Positions 47,493 to 58,447 of a stretch of 64,000 bases of DNA are shown piece after piece. Position 1 is the stretch's first letter, and the number at the start of each line of letters is the position of its first letter. Source of the stretch: Cardiocondyla obscurior (taxonomy: Eukaryota; Arthropoda; Insecta; Hymenoptera; Formicidae); contig NC_091887.1 of the NCBI RefSeq assembly GCF_019399895.1, positions 62,001 through 126,000 on the forward strand, in the 5' to 3' direction. The notes beneath the pieces are model-generated. The model did not search any database and had not been told where the DNA came from. It saw only the letters and a program-made list of their open reading frames with translations. A program made the position numbers and the translations under genes.

Positions 47493-48519
47493 ATGTCTGA
47501 TGAATCCGAATACGATGTGGAGCCGGAAGAACTTGATATTTACAAGAGAAAATATCAATTGTTGTTGGAAAGATGCGAAGTTTTACAACAGGTTAAGTCT
47601 CACTTCGGGAATAAAGTCATTATTGCCGATTTTAATTTTTTTTTTCTTCAAACTATATATGGGCTGCTTTCCTTTTCTTTTAGTAGACACAGTCGACACA
47701 AGTGTCATTCTGTTTTTTTTTTCGTATTAACAGAATAACGAAAACAGAACGACACTTGTGTCGGCTGTGTCTACTAAAAGAAAAGCGTACATTGTATTCT
47801 TTAAACGATAGGAAAATGAGAGATTGGTCTATAGAATCCAGAAAGTGAGGAACCTTCTACGACGAACGAGAAAAGAAAAAAAGTTAGTTTTGTAGGCTAT
47901 GTTGGTTCTATACTTTTCCTTATATTTTAATCGTCTATATTATTGATTATAGATTTCTGATTGATCGACTGGATCGACATGGAGATCGTTGGCGAGAAAT
48001 CCCGATGGGTGTACTCGAGGAGAATAGTGTGTTTGAAATTACCCCAAAGCCAGAGAAAGGAGGGAAAAGTACCTCTTGTAATGCTAAAGAGGAGAAACCC
48101 AAAAAAGGAACAAAGAGAAAAGGCACAAAAGCAGATCCAAATGCACCAAAGAGACCTGCTAATCCTTTCTTTCAATTTTGTCAAGAACAAAGACCTCGCG
48201 TGATGGAACGTTTAGCTGGTGAACCAGAGCCTAGCAAACAGGAGCTTACTAGACAACTAGCTACTACCTGGAAATCTCTCAGCTCGGAAGATAAAAAAGT
48301 ATGATTTAGCATTATATTATTTTTGCAAATATAGCATTTATTTTCATATTATTTTTGTGCTTATTTATTTATATTTTAATATATTAAATATATGTTACAT
48401 TATTTTAGGTATATTATGATATGTATGAAAGATCTAAAGAGAAATATGTCGCAGAGATGCAAATATATAACAAGAAGACTGAAGATTCCCCATGTCAACT
48501 ACCCTTAAATGTGACGTAA
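47493..48519 (+). CDS. TFPT-like coiled coil plus HMG-box protein (INO80-type)
   Basis: Proposed exons: 47,493-47,591, 47,812-47,882, 47,953-48,298 and 48,409-48,519, giving 208 aa. Residues about 15-75 (YKRKYQLLLERCEVLQ, RIQKVRNLLRRTRKEK, FLIDRLDRHGDRWR) resemble the conserved core of TFPT, a metazoan INO80 subunit. A basic linker (KPKKGTKRKGTK) leads to an HMG box at about 118-200 (DPNAPKRPANPFFQF, LATTWKSLSSEDKKVYYDMY). The combination recalls yeast Nhp10, the HMG subunit of INO80. A chromatin-remodelling role is inferred from both domains. The first Met of a longer frame 12 codons upstream is less likely than MSDESEYD. Intron 1 contains a long near-perfect hairpin. Confidence 0.85.
47672..47785. 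repeat. 45-bp inverted repeat (hairpin) in intron 1
   Basis: The left arm 47,672-47,716 (CTTTTCTTTTAGTAGACACA...) and right arm 47,741-47,785 pair over 45 bp with two mismatches around a 24-nt loop. It could be a small foldback transposon or a hairpin RNA precursor. Confidence 0.9.
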
Positions 48520-49035
48520 TATTTAACTGTAGATAGGAGTAATTGACATTCATTACAATGGATTAATCTTATTTTTTATTGCAATTTTGTAGGGATATCA
48601 TAATAATTGATTATAATTAGAAGTAAAGTTTTGTAAAGATTTGTAATAAGCTTGTGCGTCTACTCTTGATTCGCCTCTGTTAATGCACAAGTGTTTGCTT
48701 GCTTGCACTTGTGCATTAATGTCAATGAGATGGATATGAAAAATTAAGTATCTTGCAAATTTTCTTTCAAAGACAGTCGTGATAGTAATCATAAATAACT
48801 GTTTCCAGTAACAATAAAAATTCAACAGATCGTATAAATGATAGATAAATGACAAAAAAAAAAAAAATCAGGAAGTAAAAACAATTTTTTTTTTGTTATA
48901 GAACACGATAATGCGTCATGTATGAATAAGCGTGATATAGTTTTAATTTATCTCATCACCTGTATTTTATATTTATGTTAATATCTAATGTGTAGCTTAA
49001 TAAGTATAAAAAAAAAAGTAAACTTTTGTCGAAAG
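48520..49035. other. Intergenic / 3' UTRs with short stem-loop
   Basis: Space between the convergent HMG and HAGH genes. TTAATGCACAAGTG (48,680-48,693) pairs perfectly with CACTTGTGCATTAA (48,706-48,719) across a 12-nt loop. Otherwise it is AT-rich with poly-A/T runs near 48,855 and 48,885. No gene is seen. Confidence 0.6.
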
Positions 49036-50434
49036 TCAAGCTTTAAAGTTGTCTTTTTCACGCCGTAGATAAGACATTGTCTGAACGGGATTATTTTGTT
49101 GCGCGTGTTTCATAACGGAAGACTCGTGCACTCTCATAAATGGATTTGTCAGCTTTTCCTCTTTGATGGTGCTCGGCACCGTTGGAAGATTCTTATCACG
49201 TTGAGTATGCACCAAATCTATTTTTTGTTTAATTGCCACGTTTTCAGGTTCCACGTGTAAACCAAATTTCAGGTTATTGGCTGTATATTCGTGTCCGCAG
49301 TACACGTTCTGTAAATTTTAAAGCATTTGAGAAATGACCAATGCAATGCAATGCAATTCAATTCAAGTAACTTACAGTCTCTTCGGGCAAAGAGCCTAAA
49401 ATTTCAACGAGTGCTTTGTACATTTGATCTGCAGTACCCTCGAAAAATCTCCCACAGCCTCCAGCAAAGAGCGTGTCTCCTTTCAAGTAAGTTAAACGTC
49501 TATTATATGTTGTATTTTTAATACTCGGATATTTTTTTTATTCTATTACAAATTTAGCTTTACCTGTAAACACGGATGGTGGATATTCTCTTTCTCCTTC
49601 TCTTCCTCCCGCGATGTAATAGCAAATGTGCCCACGCGTATGGCAAGGTGTTGAAAGACATTTAACTGATAAATTACCAATATTGAAAGTATCGTTGTGC
49701 GTAATTTTATGATTAATAGCTTCTATTCTATCATCCCCTCCATATATCACAAGATTCGCAAAACTTTTCGATAATTTGGCATTTCCACCGGCATGATCCC
49801 AATGATGATGAGTCGTTAAAACCTTTGTCAATTTTACATTATTTTCCTCAACAGCTGTGATTACAGCATCCGGATCGACAGGATCTACAATTGCTGCTTC
49901 TTTCGTTGCCTCATCGATAATCTTTTCAAGAATGAAAGTCATGCTATATTAAATGGAAAAAAAATTAACAAAAAAAAAAAAAAAAAAAAAAAGAATAAGC
50001 TTAATTAAATATAGATTTCCGGGCTAAAAAAACATGGGTACGTACCAAGTACATGTAATTATCTTGAAGCGCTGGCAATATTTGTACTTTCATGTTGAAA
50101 TGATCCACTGTTGCACTTAGACTATGCGATCTACCGCTGAAACCAATGCCTTTTGCTGAAACGTTTCACAAATGAAAAATGTAATTTATATAACGTTATA
50201 AGCGATTTTTTTTTAACAGCGAATGTAATGATAAATATATCGACAGATTGATATAACATAGAATAAAGGCAAAGTAATTGAAAAAAAAAAATCAACAATG
50301 TTACTTGACGAAAGAAAAATCGTTGAGCGAGTTATTACACGAACAAATGTATGAAACGTACCCCTAAAATACATAGACGTAAGTTTATTCTCGAGCCACG
50401 TCGGGCACGCACGCAGGGCAATTTGACGTAGCAT
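49036..50434 (-). CDS. HAGH: Hydroxyacylglutathione hydrolase (glyoxalase II)
   Basis: Hydrolyses S-lactoylglutathione to D-lactate and glutathione, the second step of methylglyoxal detoxification. Exons on the minus strand: 50,434-50,362, 50,155-50,046, 49,921-49,564, 49,479-49,376 and 49,308-49,036, giving 305 aa (human about 308). It is a metallo-beta-lactamase fold: binuclear metal motif THHHWDH (98-104), then CHTRGH, FTGDTLFAGGCGRFFEG and YCGHEYT. The first 45 residues form a basic, mitochondrial-type leader (MLRQIALRACPTW...). Met46 starts MKVQILPALQDNYM, the usual cytosolic start, so two isoforms from one mRNA are plausible, as in vertebrates. Exon 3 uses an acceptor GAAAAG after a short pyrimidine stretch. 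It diverges from RECQL. Confidence 0.93.
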
Positions 50435-51045
50435 TACGACAAAAAAAATAAAAAAATAAAAAAACTTGGCGGTTTAGTTATTTTGTGCGCACGAAGCTCT
50501 TTGCACTTCGTTTACTTGCCTGGCGATGCACATACATTCGGTATCAACGATGTAGAAGAAAAAAAAAAAAAGTAATAATAATAAGGAAGCCACAATGAAA
50601 GTTATGGAAGTGATAAGGAAACAGATGATTACCTCCCGGACCATTCCAGATCTCTCGCACGCATGCGTTACCCACCGGGATACCGGTTACAGGACTTACA
50701 GGTTGGCTAGGTTAGAAAGAATCTGTCTGTTTTTAGTCGCAGCACCGGCTGCTGCTATCACTGCTGATCTGGTGCATGGCTAATACAATAAGTTGGAATA
50801 AAACAAATATACTCTATTCTACTGTAACTTACTGTATGTATGTATGTATGTATGTAATACAGCTACGTAAATTAATCTAAAGTATGAAAATGGCCGAGAT
50901 AGAGAACGAGATGTAATCAAAAGGTTATGGTGACACGCAAGGTAAAAATATTTTTTTAATATTAATTTATTGTCATACGATTATAAGTAACGATCACTTT
51001 CCGATTTTTGGTATTCAACGATAAGGCATAATCAAGGGAAAGGAA
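50435..51045. other. Divergent promoter region, HAGH / RECQL
   Basis: About 610 bp between opposite start codons. It contains A-rich runs (50,440-50,462; 50,560-50,572), a short (GTAT)n near 50,836 and mixed sequence. It probably carries both 5' UTRs. A 62-codon frame at 50,595-50,783 has no recognisable features. Confidence 0.45.
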
Positions 51046-53109
51046 ATGTCTATTGACAGCATGGAAGACGTGATCGAGATAGACAACGAGGACGAGAGTC
51101 GTGGTTTGTTAGAATGTGTTATTTATTATTAAAAAAAAAAAAAAAAGAAAAAAAAGTGATTCTGTAACTTTTATTTTACATTATTCGTTTTTGTACCTTG
51201 CGAGAAAATATAATCTCCTTGTCGCAAGCACGCAGAAAACGTTGCCAATTGAGCTCGATCTGAAAATTGTAGATAAGAATACATTTTAGCAACTTGCGCA
51301 ATAAGGTTTAATAATCGATCAAGTCTTTTTGTCAACGAAATTCTCGTACGGTAAACTAACGACATTTCAGGTACCGAGAACGACGAGATAGCCGCCATTG
51401 ATTACGAATTGCGAAACATCGAAAATGAACTGCAAAAATTACAAGATCGTAAACAATTGTTGACGCAACGCAAAGAGAAATTACGCGACGACGCCTTATT
51501 AAAGAAAAGTTTCTCTTTGTCCAAGAAAAATTGGACAAGCGAGGATTTTGCTTGGTCTGTGCAGCTTCGGAAGGCGTTAAAGGATTTATTTAGGATAGAG
51601 AAGCTACGGGAATTACAACTGCCTACTATAAATGCGATCATGTCCAAGGAGGACGTGATATTGATCATGCCCACAGGCGGTGGGAAAAGTTTATGTTATC
51701 AATTGCCAGCTGTGATTAGTAAAGGTATAACAATTGTTGTTTCACCGTTAATAGCCTTGATGGAAGATCAGCTACATGGATTGCGCAAACTCGAAGTAAA
51801 AGCTGGCATGTTATACTCCAAGGCTGATAAGGAGAGCGTCAAAATGATTATGACTGCTCTCGTGGACAAAAACTCTCCTATTAAATTGATTTACGTAACG
51901 CCAGAATATATGGCAAAGTCCAATCGTTTTATGAGCAAGCTGCAAAAAGCATACCAGTTGGAACATTTAGAGCGCTTTGCAATTGACGAGGTACATTGTT
52001 GCAGCCAGTGGGGTCACGACTTCAGACCTGATTACAAGTTTCTGGGAGTACTCAAGTCCATGTTTCCCGGAGTACCGATTCTAGGTCTCACTGCGACGGC
52101 ACCGGCCAAGATCATTGTAGATGTGCAGAAGATGCTCGACATCAGTGGCTGTTTAGTTTTAAGAGCCCCGTTCAATCGGCCTAATTTATATTACGAAGTT
52201 CGTCGTAAGCCCGCAGACAAAGAGACGTGCCTGGCTATGATAGAGAATCTATTAAAAAATCGTTTCTGTGACAAGTCGGGAATAATTTACACGACGACGA
52301 TTAAAGACGCGGAACAATTAACGACCGACTTGAGGAGCAAAGGTATCAAAGTCGGATGCTACCACGCGATGCTCGAAGCCAACTACCGATCGGAAGTCTA
52401 TTCCAAATGGATGTCGGGAAAATATCAAGCGGTGGTAGCTACCATCGCTTTTGGATTGGGCATTGACAAGCCAGATGTGCGATTCGTGATTCATCATTGT
52501 ATTTCTAAGTCGATGGAAAATTTTTATCAGGAAAGCGGCCGAGCCGGAAGGGATGGAAAAAAGTCTGTATGTCTCGTGCTGTATAGATTAGCGGATGTAT
52601 TTAAATTAAGCACCATGGTATTTCAAGATAAGGTCGGCCTGCAAAATTTGTACAAAGTTGTGACGTACTGCTTGGATCAAACATCTTGTAGGCGAGCTTT
52701 GATAGCGACGCATTTTGAAGAAAGCTGGGAGAAAAACTGTGCCGAGATGTGCGATCGCTGCAGAAAGCCTAACATTGGGAAACAAATCGATATATCGCGA
52801 TATTGTAGACAGTTGCATCGCATCATAACTAAAGCTGTGCAAAACGAAGTACGATTGACCGCCCTGAAGCTCATAGACGCTTGGTACGGTAAAGGTGCTA
52901 CGACGTTACGCATGTCTGACATCCCCGTGCCAAACTTTACGCGAGAAACCGCAGAAGCTGTTGTAGGACATTTACTGGTGAATGGTTATCTGCAAGAGGA
53001 CTTTTATTTTTCAGCATACTCTACGATATCGTATCTTAAACGTGGACCCAAATCAGGCCTGGTTCTTGACAACGATCACAAAATATTATTTAACTATGAG
53101 CTTTGCTAA
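51046..53109 (+). CDS. RECQL: ATP-dependent DNA helicase RECQL (RecQ1)
   Basis: 3'-5' RecQ-family DNA helicase acting in replication-fork restart and genome stability. Two exons: 51,046-51,100 and 51,371-53,109, 597 aa (human 649; the C-terminal tail is shorter). An acidic N-terminus is followed by a coiled-coil segment (about 27-60) typical of RECQL1. Walker A is PTGGGKS (K124), motif II DEVH (224-227), then the family signature HCCSQWGHDFRPDYK, motif III TATAP, and motif VI QESGRAGRDG (about 405-414). The Zn-binding cysteines lie around 452-482 (YCLDQTSCRR ... CAEMCDRC), followed by a winged-helix region ending TAYATISYLK-like (SAYSTISYLKRGPKS). The single intron has a weak donor (C before GTGGTT), but the joined frame and homology fit. 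Exon 2 alone carries all catalytic motifs. Confidence 0.95.
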
Positions 53110-54810
53110 TTTCGCTCTCGTCTTGTAATTATTATCGATAGCGTAAGAGTAACACACTGTGGTACGAGGCAGCTCGGGCTGGTCAAGAATGCTCGGCGTC
53201 CTGACTTGCTACCGGCCATCCATCAACTTGGTTTAGTAAACTTTCTAAACTCTTGATATTCGTCGAGCATTTTTCGAGCTTTGCCTCTGAGAAACTCTGG
53301 GATTTATAATTTCATTTACTTTGAATTTCTCGACCATATAGATATATGGATGCGTAAGACGGAAATGTAATCTAAATGATTATACAAGAAAAATTTATTA
53401 TATTTTTTTTAGTTGATTAAATTCATTAAATGATTGAAATTTTTTTTATCAACGTACATACGGTTAATGCTCGTAAAGTGAGCGCATTGAGCAAGAGCTG
53501 AAAGAAAAGCAAAAGCAGAAGAAGAAAGAAAAGCTGGCCATACGATCAAAGATGAATGAATGAATGAATGAACGCGGAGTGACGCGGCAACGTATACGAT
53601 GCACTCGTGTATGCGTTACTACTCGGAAACGTAGAAAACGGCGGATAATCGATAAAAACTAGGGCCAGAGGAATAGCGAGATGTCAGCGGGTCGAGTAGT
53701 AGGATAGTATGGACGATAGTAAATACCGCGATCAAATAAAAGTATTGATCTGGAATAAGAACAAGCCGAACGCGATTCTTTGGACGGTGGTCGCTAACCA
53801 AGTTTTCGGTTTCCGCCGAAACTCGCCGCCTACGCGTACGCGCGACGGGGGACCGACCGAACGAACGAAAATGAAAAACCTGTAGAAGGAGGACGCACGC
53901 CCACCCCCGCGTCCGCAGATTTTGACGGATTTCATCGAGATCGACGTGTGTATGTACTTGCGCGGTGCAACAGCACCGACGGCGCTCGCGCTCGCGCTCG
54001 CGCTCGCGCAGCACAAAAAAAGTGACGCTCGAACGTCAGTGATTTGGAAACAAGGGCACATCGATTGCCCCCAGTGTAAACGATCCCGATTTTATCTATG
54101 CATCGCGGGAAAATGCTTGAGCGATCGAGGCAACTCGAGCGAGACGTCGGACGCCGTTGAGGGCGTCGATTTTCGGGAAGAAGCAGAGTTTCACGTAACA
54201 GTTTGAAGGTGCCTGCCAAAAGTTGAGGGTAATCGTACGACTCGGATATCCAGGATATACAGGATGCGTGCATTACCGCGACGCGGGTGCGTATTATCGA
54301 CGTTGCGTTTCGTATGTAACGAGGCTAATCGAGGTGATAACGCCGTCATGGGTGCGTGAACACGCGCGCGTGTCCACGTCCGCTACGCGGAAGGTTCGCA
54401 GTCTGCTTTTCAGATGAATCCATCCGAGAAAGATCCCTCTTGGTTCTGCGCTCGATGCCGATTGACTTTGCTACGCAATCCGGAGGTTCGACTCGTAATT
54501 GTAACGACTCGCAATTTTAGAATCCCGTGAAAACCGAGAGGAAACACTCGTTTCGCAAGTAAGTGAATCAACAACTTTAAATTTTTGATTTTTAATAAAT
54601 CTTTTAAAATACAAACGCTACAGTTAATATTGTGAGATTATTAATCTCATATAAATAATTTTTATATAATTTAATTTAAGATTTAAAGTTAATTTATTAG
54701 ATTAAGAGCGCCAATGTTCTCGTTTGTTTTGCTCAATACTTGTACGCGTACACCTTTTTACAGTACAAACTAACGCGTAACGTAATCGGACAACTACAAC
54801 GACGACTACG
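53110..54810. other. Intergenic / 5' region of TBC1D16, CpG-rich core
   Basis: Downstream of RECQL there is a TATCGATA octamer (DREF-type site) at 53,133-53,140, then AT-rich sequence. From about 53,580 to 54,540 the region turns GC- and CpG-rich, including (GCGCTC)n at about 53,982-54,008. This looks like a promoter plus 5' UTR exon(s) of TBC1D16. TTTCAG at 54,410 could be an acceptor and GCAAGTAAGT near 54,557 a donor, but no 5' exon can be fixed. Frames here on both strands are by-products of CpG richness. Confidence 0.45.
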
Positions 54811-55410
54811 ATGCCTCTCCCGAACATTTTGAGAAAAGCGAGCAGCTATATCCTTGGCGATTGCAGCCAGGATAACCGACGCGTCATTTATCAGGACGGC
54901 GAGGCTTTATTCTGCAAGAATAATGTTTGCGTGCACCCTCCTACGTTGATGAGACAGCACGCCGACGTGGTGCATCATCCTGGATATATGACTATAACTT
55001 GTAAGCTGAACAAAAACTCAAACTCACCAACTCTACATCTAAGCTGGATACCCAACAGCACTTTGCGCAAACATCCTACCGCCTTGGAGAATCTAAGCGC
55101 CAGAAACGTTGCCGTGCGTCGAGACATCGGTTCGACATCTCCGCGTTCCCGGTGGATCTCTGACAAGACACGCGGCGATTCTTCGCTCAATGTTCCAGAC
55201 GCCAAACACGAGCTCGAGAACGAGAACGAGAATGAGAATGAGAATGAGAACGAAAATGAGAACGAGGACGACAACGATAATGGCAATGGAAAGCTAGATG
55301 TGTGCTTGGAGGCAAAGGAACCCGTTGACTGTGGAGACTGCGAACGCGTTTGCTCCGGCTCTGCTTACCGTTACGGCTATGATTTTCTACGTCGTCGAGA
55401 GCCAAGCGCG

Positions 55411-55447
<37 letters not shown>

Positions 55448-57651
55448 ACAAAACTGCCAAAATTGTCGGAACAGAAACCAAGACTGAGACTGAGAAGCAG
55501 CATCCGGGTACGGAACTGGAAGATTCGAACGAGGAAAAGAATGGAGATTTAAAAGAGCGAGATTTTAATTACGAAATTGACGCTAGGAGTATCGACGAAG
55601 AGCCACGCTACCCATTCCGCGACGACACGAGCATTAAGAGTCGCAGCTTGTCGTTAACGTCAACGTGCAGTCTGTCCATCTCGGTACCTATTGACGGTAT
55701 GTAATAAAGAAGATGCCTGCACTTGCATAGAAATAAATTTAGATAAGATACTACTAACCATCACTGGCATTCTTTATACAGCGGAGGAAATGCCGACGTG
55801 GATGAGGTCTCCGGAACTCTTGGCGCTACAGCATAATCTCGTTTTCCCCGAGAGCGCGACCGCGTCGCCCGTAACGCTGCGCAGAGCGCATCGCTGCAGA
55901 AGATTCTCGGTAGATCTCGGCGAGATGCGATCCTTGAGGTTATTTTTCGCCGATCCCGCCTGCACCTGCGGTCAATTAGTCGTCGCGAGTAGAGAGAGCC
56001 AATATAAGATCTTGCATTTTCATCACGGTGGCTTAGATCGATTAGCCGCCACTCTACATCAATGGCACCAATTGCTCTATCCGCGCTTAAATGCAGACAC
56101 GGAGGAGACTCTACCGTACAGGTCAGCTGTAATAAAAATTACATAAATTGTTTTCTATAATTTTTACAACTTCTTCGTTGACGAACGATAAATTTGTGAT
56201 ATTTCGTTATATCTCGACTGTCAACTGTTAACGTTATGTTGTACAGGCATTTTATGGTGTGCCGTCCGGAGGTCAGCCGAGACGAGCTGCATCCCGAGGA
56301 GGGTCAAGTGCCGATGATTACGTCACTCGCCTGGAAAGATTTATTGAACGAACGGGGTCAGGTGGAGGATGACCTTGCTCTCCGCAAGGGAATATTTTTC
56401 GGGGGCCTGGAACCGGCATTACGGAAGATCGTTTGGCCCTTTCTCCTGCACTGCTATTCTTATCAAAGCACGTACGAAGATAGAGAGCAAATCGATGCTA
56501 TTAGACGGCAAGAGTATGAGGAAATACAGAAACGCAGGCTGAGCATGAATCCGGAACAAGCCGAGCATTTTTGGCGAAACGTCGTATGCATAGTGGAGAA
56601 AGATGTTGTCCGCACGGATAGGGCTAACCCCTATTATGCCGGCGAGGGTAATCCTAACATCGAAATAATGAAGTGAGTCAATAATCAAGTCGTGAGATTC
56701 TTCTAACGATCTTTTCTCTTCTCTTTCCGATTCCCGAATTTGTATCAACTACTATTGCACGTCGTGTTGTCTATCATTTATTATCTATTATTCTTTATTT
56801 TTCTCTTATTTTCTTACGCAGGAACATTTTACTCAACTACGCGGTATACAATTGCCGCTTGGGTTACACTCAAGGAATGTCCGATCTCCTAGCTCCATTA
56901 CTTGCCGAACTCAACTCTGAAATCGAGGCTTTCTGGTGTTTCGCGGGTTTGATGCAGAGATCGGTAGCCGTCTGCACTCCGACTGATACAGATATGGATA
57001 GAAATCTATGTTATCTTCGTGAATTAGTAAGAATCATGGTACCAGATTTTTACGCGCATCTTCAAAAGCACGCGGACGCTTCGGAACTTCTATTTTGTCA
57101 TCGGTGGATCCTCTTGTACGTATGTAACAGTAATTTACGCGAGCAATGACAAAAGCTACACTCGGAGATTTTTTTCAGTTTTCTATTTTATTTTATATAA
57201 TATAAAAAGCGTGCACGATTTTTCTAATGCAATTCATCTAGACTTTTCGTTTGTTCCTCATTACAGATGCTTGAAAAGGGAATTTCCAACCGAAACAGCG
57301 TTGATCATGTGGGAAGCTTGCTGGGTCAATTACTTGACGGATCATTTTCACTTGTTTCTTTGCCTCGCTATAATGTGCGTTTACGCTGACGACGTGATCG
57401 CTCAAGATCTCCGAACAGACGAAATGTTACTGCATTTCAGTTCATTGGCCATGTATATGGACGGAAATGTTATATTACGAAAGGCACGAGGCCTACTTCA
57501 TCATTTTCGTCAGCTTGTGCGCTTACCTTGCACGTTAGCCGGACTATGCCGACAATGTGGTCCAGGAATGTGGGACAGCGCACACGATCCGGTAATAGAG
57601 TGCGTGGGTCATGAGGATACGCACTGTCCCTATTTAAATAATTACGATTAA
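54811..57651 (+). CDS. TBC1D16: TBC1 domain family member 16 (Rab GAP)
   Basis: GTPase-activating protein for Rab GTPases; the mammalian protein acts on Rab4A and Rab5 in endosomal recycling. Exons: 54,811-55,696, 55,782-56,121, 56,247-56,672, 56,822-57,115 and 57,267-57,651, giving 776 aa (human about 767). The N-terminus (ALFCKNNVCVHPP, HHPGYMTI, LSWIPNS) matches the family. The middle is disordered with (EN)n and (AD)n runs. Residues about 320-400 contain VDLGEMRSLRLFFAD and VASRESQYKILHFHHGGLD. The TBC domain runs from about 455 to 730 with FFGGLEPALRKIVWPF, the arginine finger in DVVRT (R531) and the glutamine finger in YTQG (Q568). The C-terminal CGPGMWDS and EDTHCPY match the family tail. 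Both catalytic residues are present, so the GAP is probably active. Confidence 0.94.
55213..55290 (+). repeat. Coding hexanucleotide repeat, Glu-Asn tract
   Basis: Repeats of GAGAAC/GAGAAT in TBC1D16 exon 1 encode alternating Glu-Asn, followed by an Asp/Asn-rich stretch. A related GCCGAC repeat at about 55,410-55,448 encodes alternating Ala-Asp. Both are likely length-polymorphic. Confidence 0.9.
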
Positions 57652-58415
57652 CTAAATCTAATTTGGAGAGAAGATTCTCTCCTCTTCTTTAGAAAGAAGA
57701 GAAAAGAGAGCCCATCAGTATTACTTGACTTGCGAATTAATTCGTCTCGTCAAATCGTTAGATTAAATAAGTCTTTAACCTCTTCTCTCCTTCTCTTTGT
57801 TTTCACTTGTCTCAAAAATTTTTCTTTTAGAATAATCTTTGTTTAATCTATAAGGTGGTAATCTATAAAGAATTTTCAAAATTAATAATTACAAAGTTAT
57901 TTTTATCGATTAACGCTCTCTGGATCTACATAAAACTAAACTCAATTAGATATATACTATGCGACGATATGTAATATTCTTTATCTTTATTTTTGTACAA
58001 GTTAGTCAAGTACTTTTTTAATTCATCAAAACTGAAAGAAAATAACAATATTTCGACCGTGTTAATCACTTATATTACACGTTACGCGTTACTATTTTGT
58101 TTTAACTCGATGCCGAAACACAAAGACATATCTCGAAAGGTTTATATTTTGTTAAAAAGTAAACGACGAACTTATAAGACTTGGGCAAGATTTATATCAA
58201 TAGTTACACCTCTGCAGTATTCGCATTGTTAAAGACTGACGAATGAAAGAAAAAAGATAACACCCTACGATAGCGATACAGACTAATGTTCAAATACACT
58301 CACTCGAGATCGGAAAATATATCTATCTCCTGATCTTATTGCGATATCAGTTATAATCTAATAAAAAAGTTTTTTGCTGAAAACCAAAAAGGGAAATCGA
58401 ATCAAATGCGAGTAC

Positions 58416-58447
<32 letters not shown>

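Noticed and set aside
53619..54417. Overlapping frames of 64-131 codons in the CpG-rich region before TBC1D16
   Set aside because: Arg/Ala-rich translations on both strands reflect CpG and GCGCTC repeats; the region fits promoter and 5' UTR better.
54975..55286. 103-codon minus-strand frame rich in Ser-Phe
   Set aside because: It is the antisense shadow of the Glu-Asn repeat in TBC1D16 exon 1.
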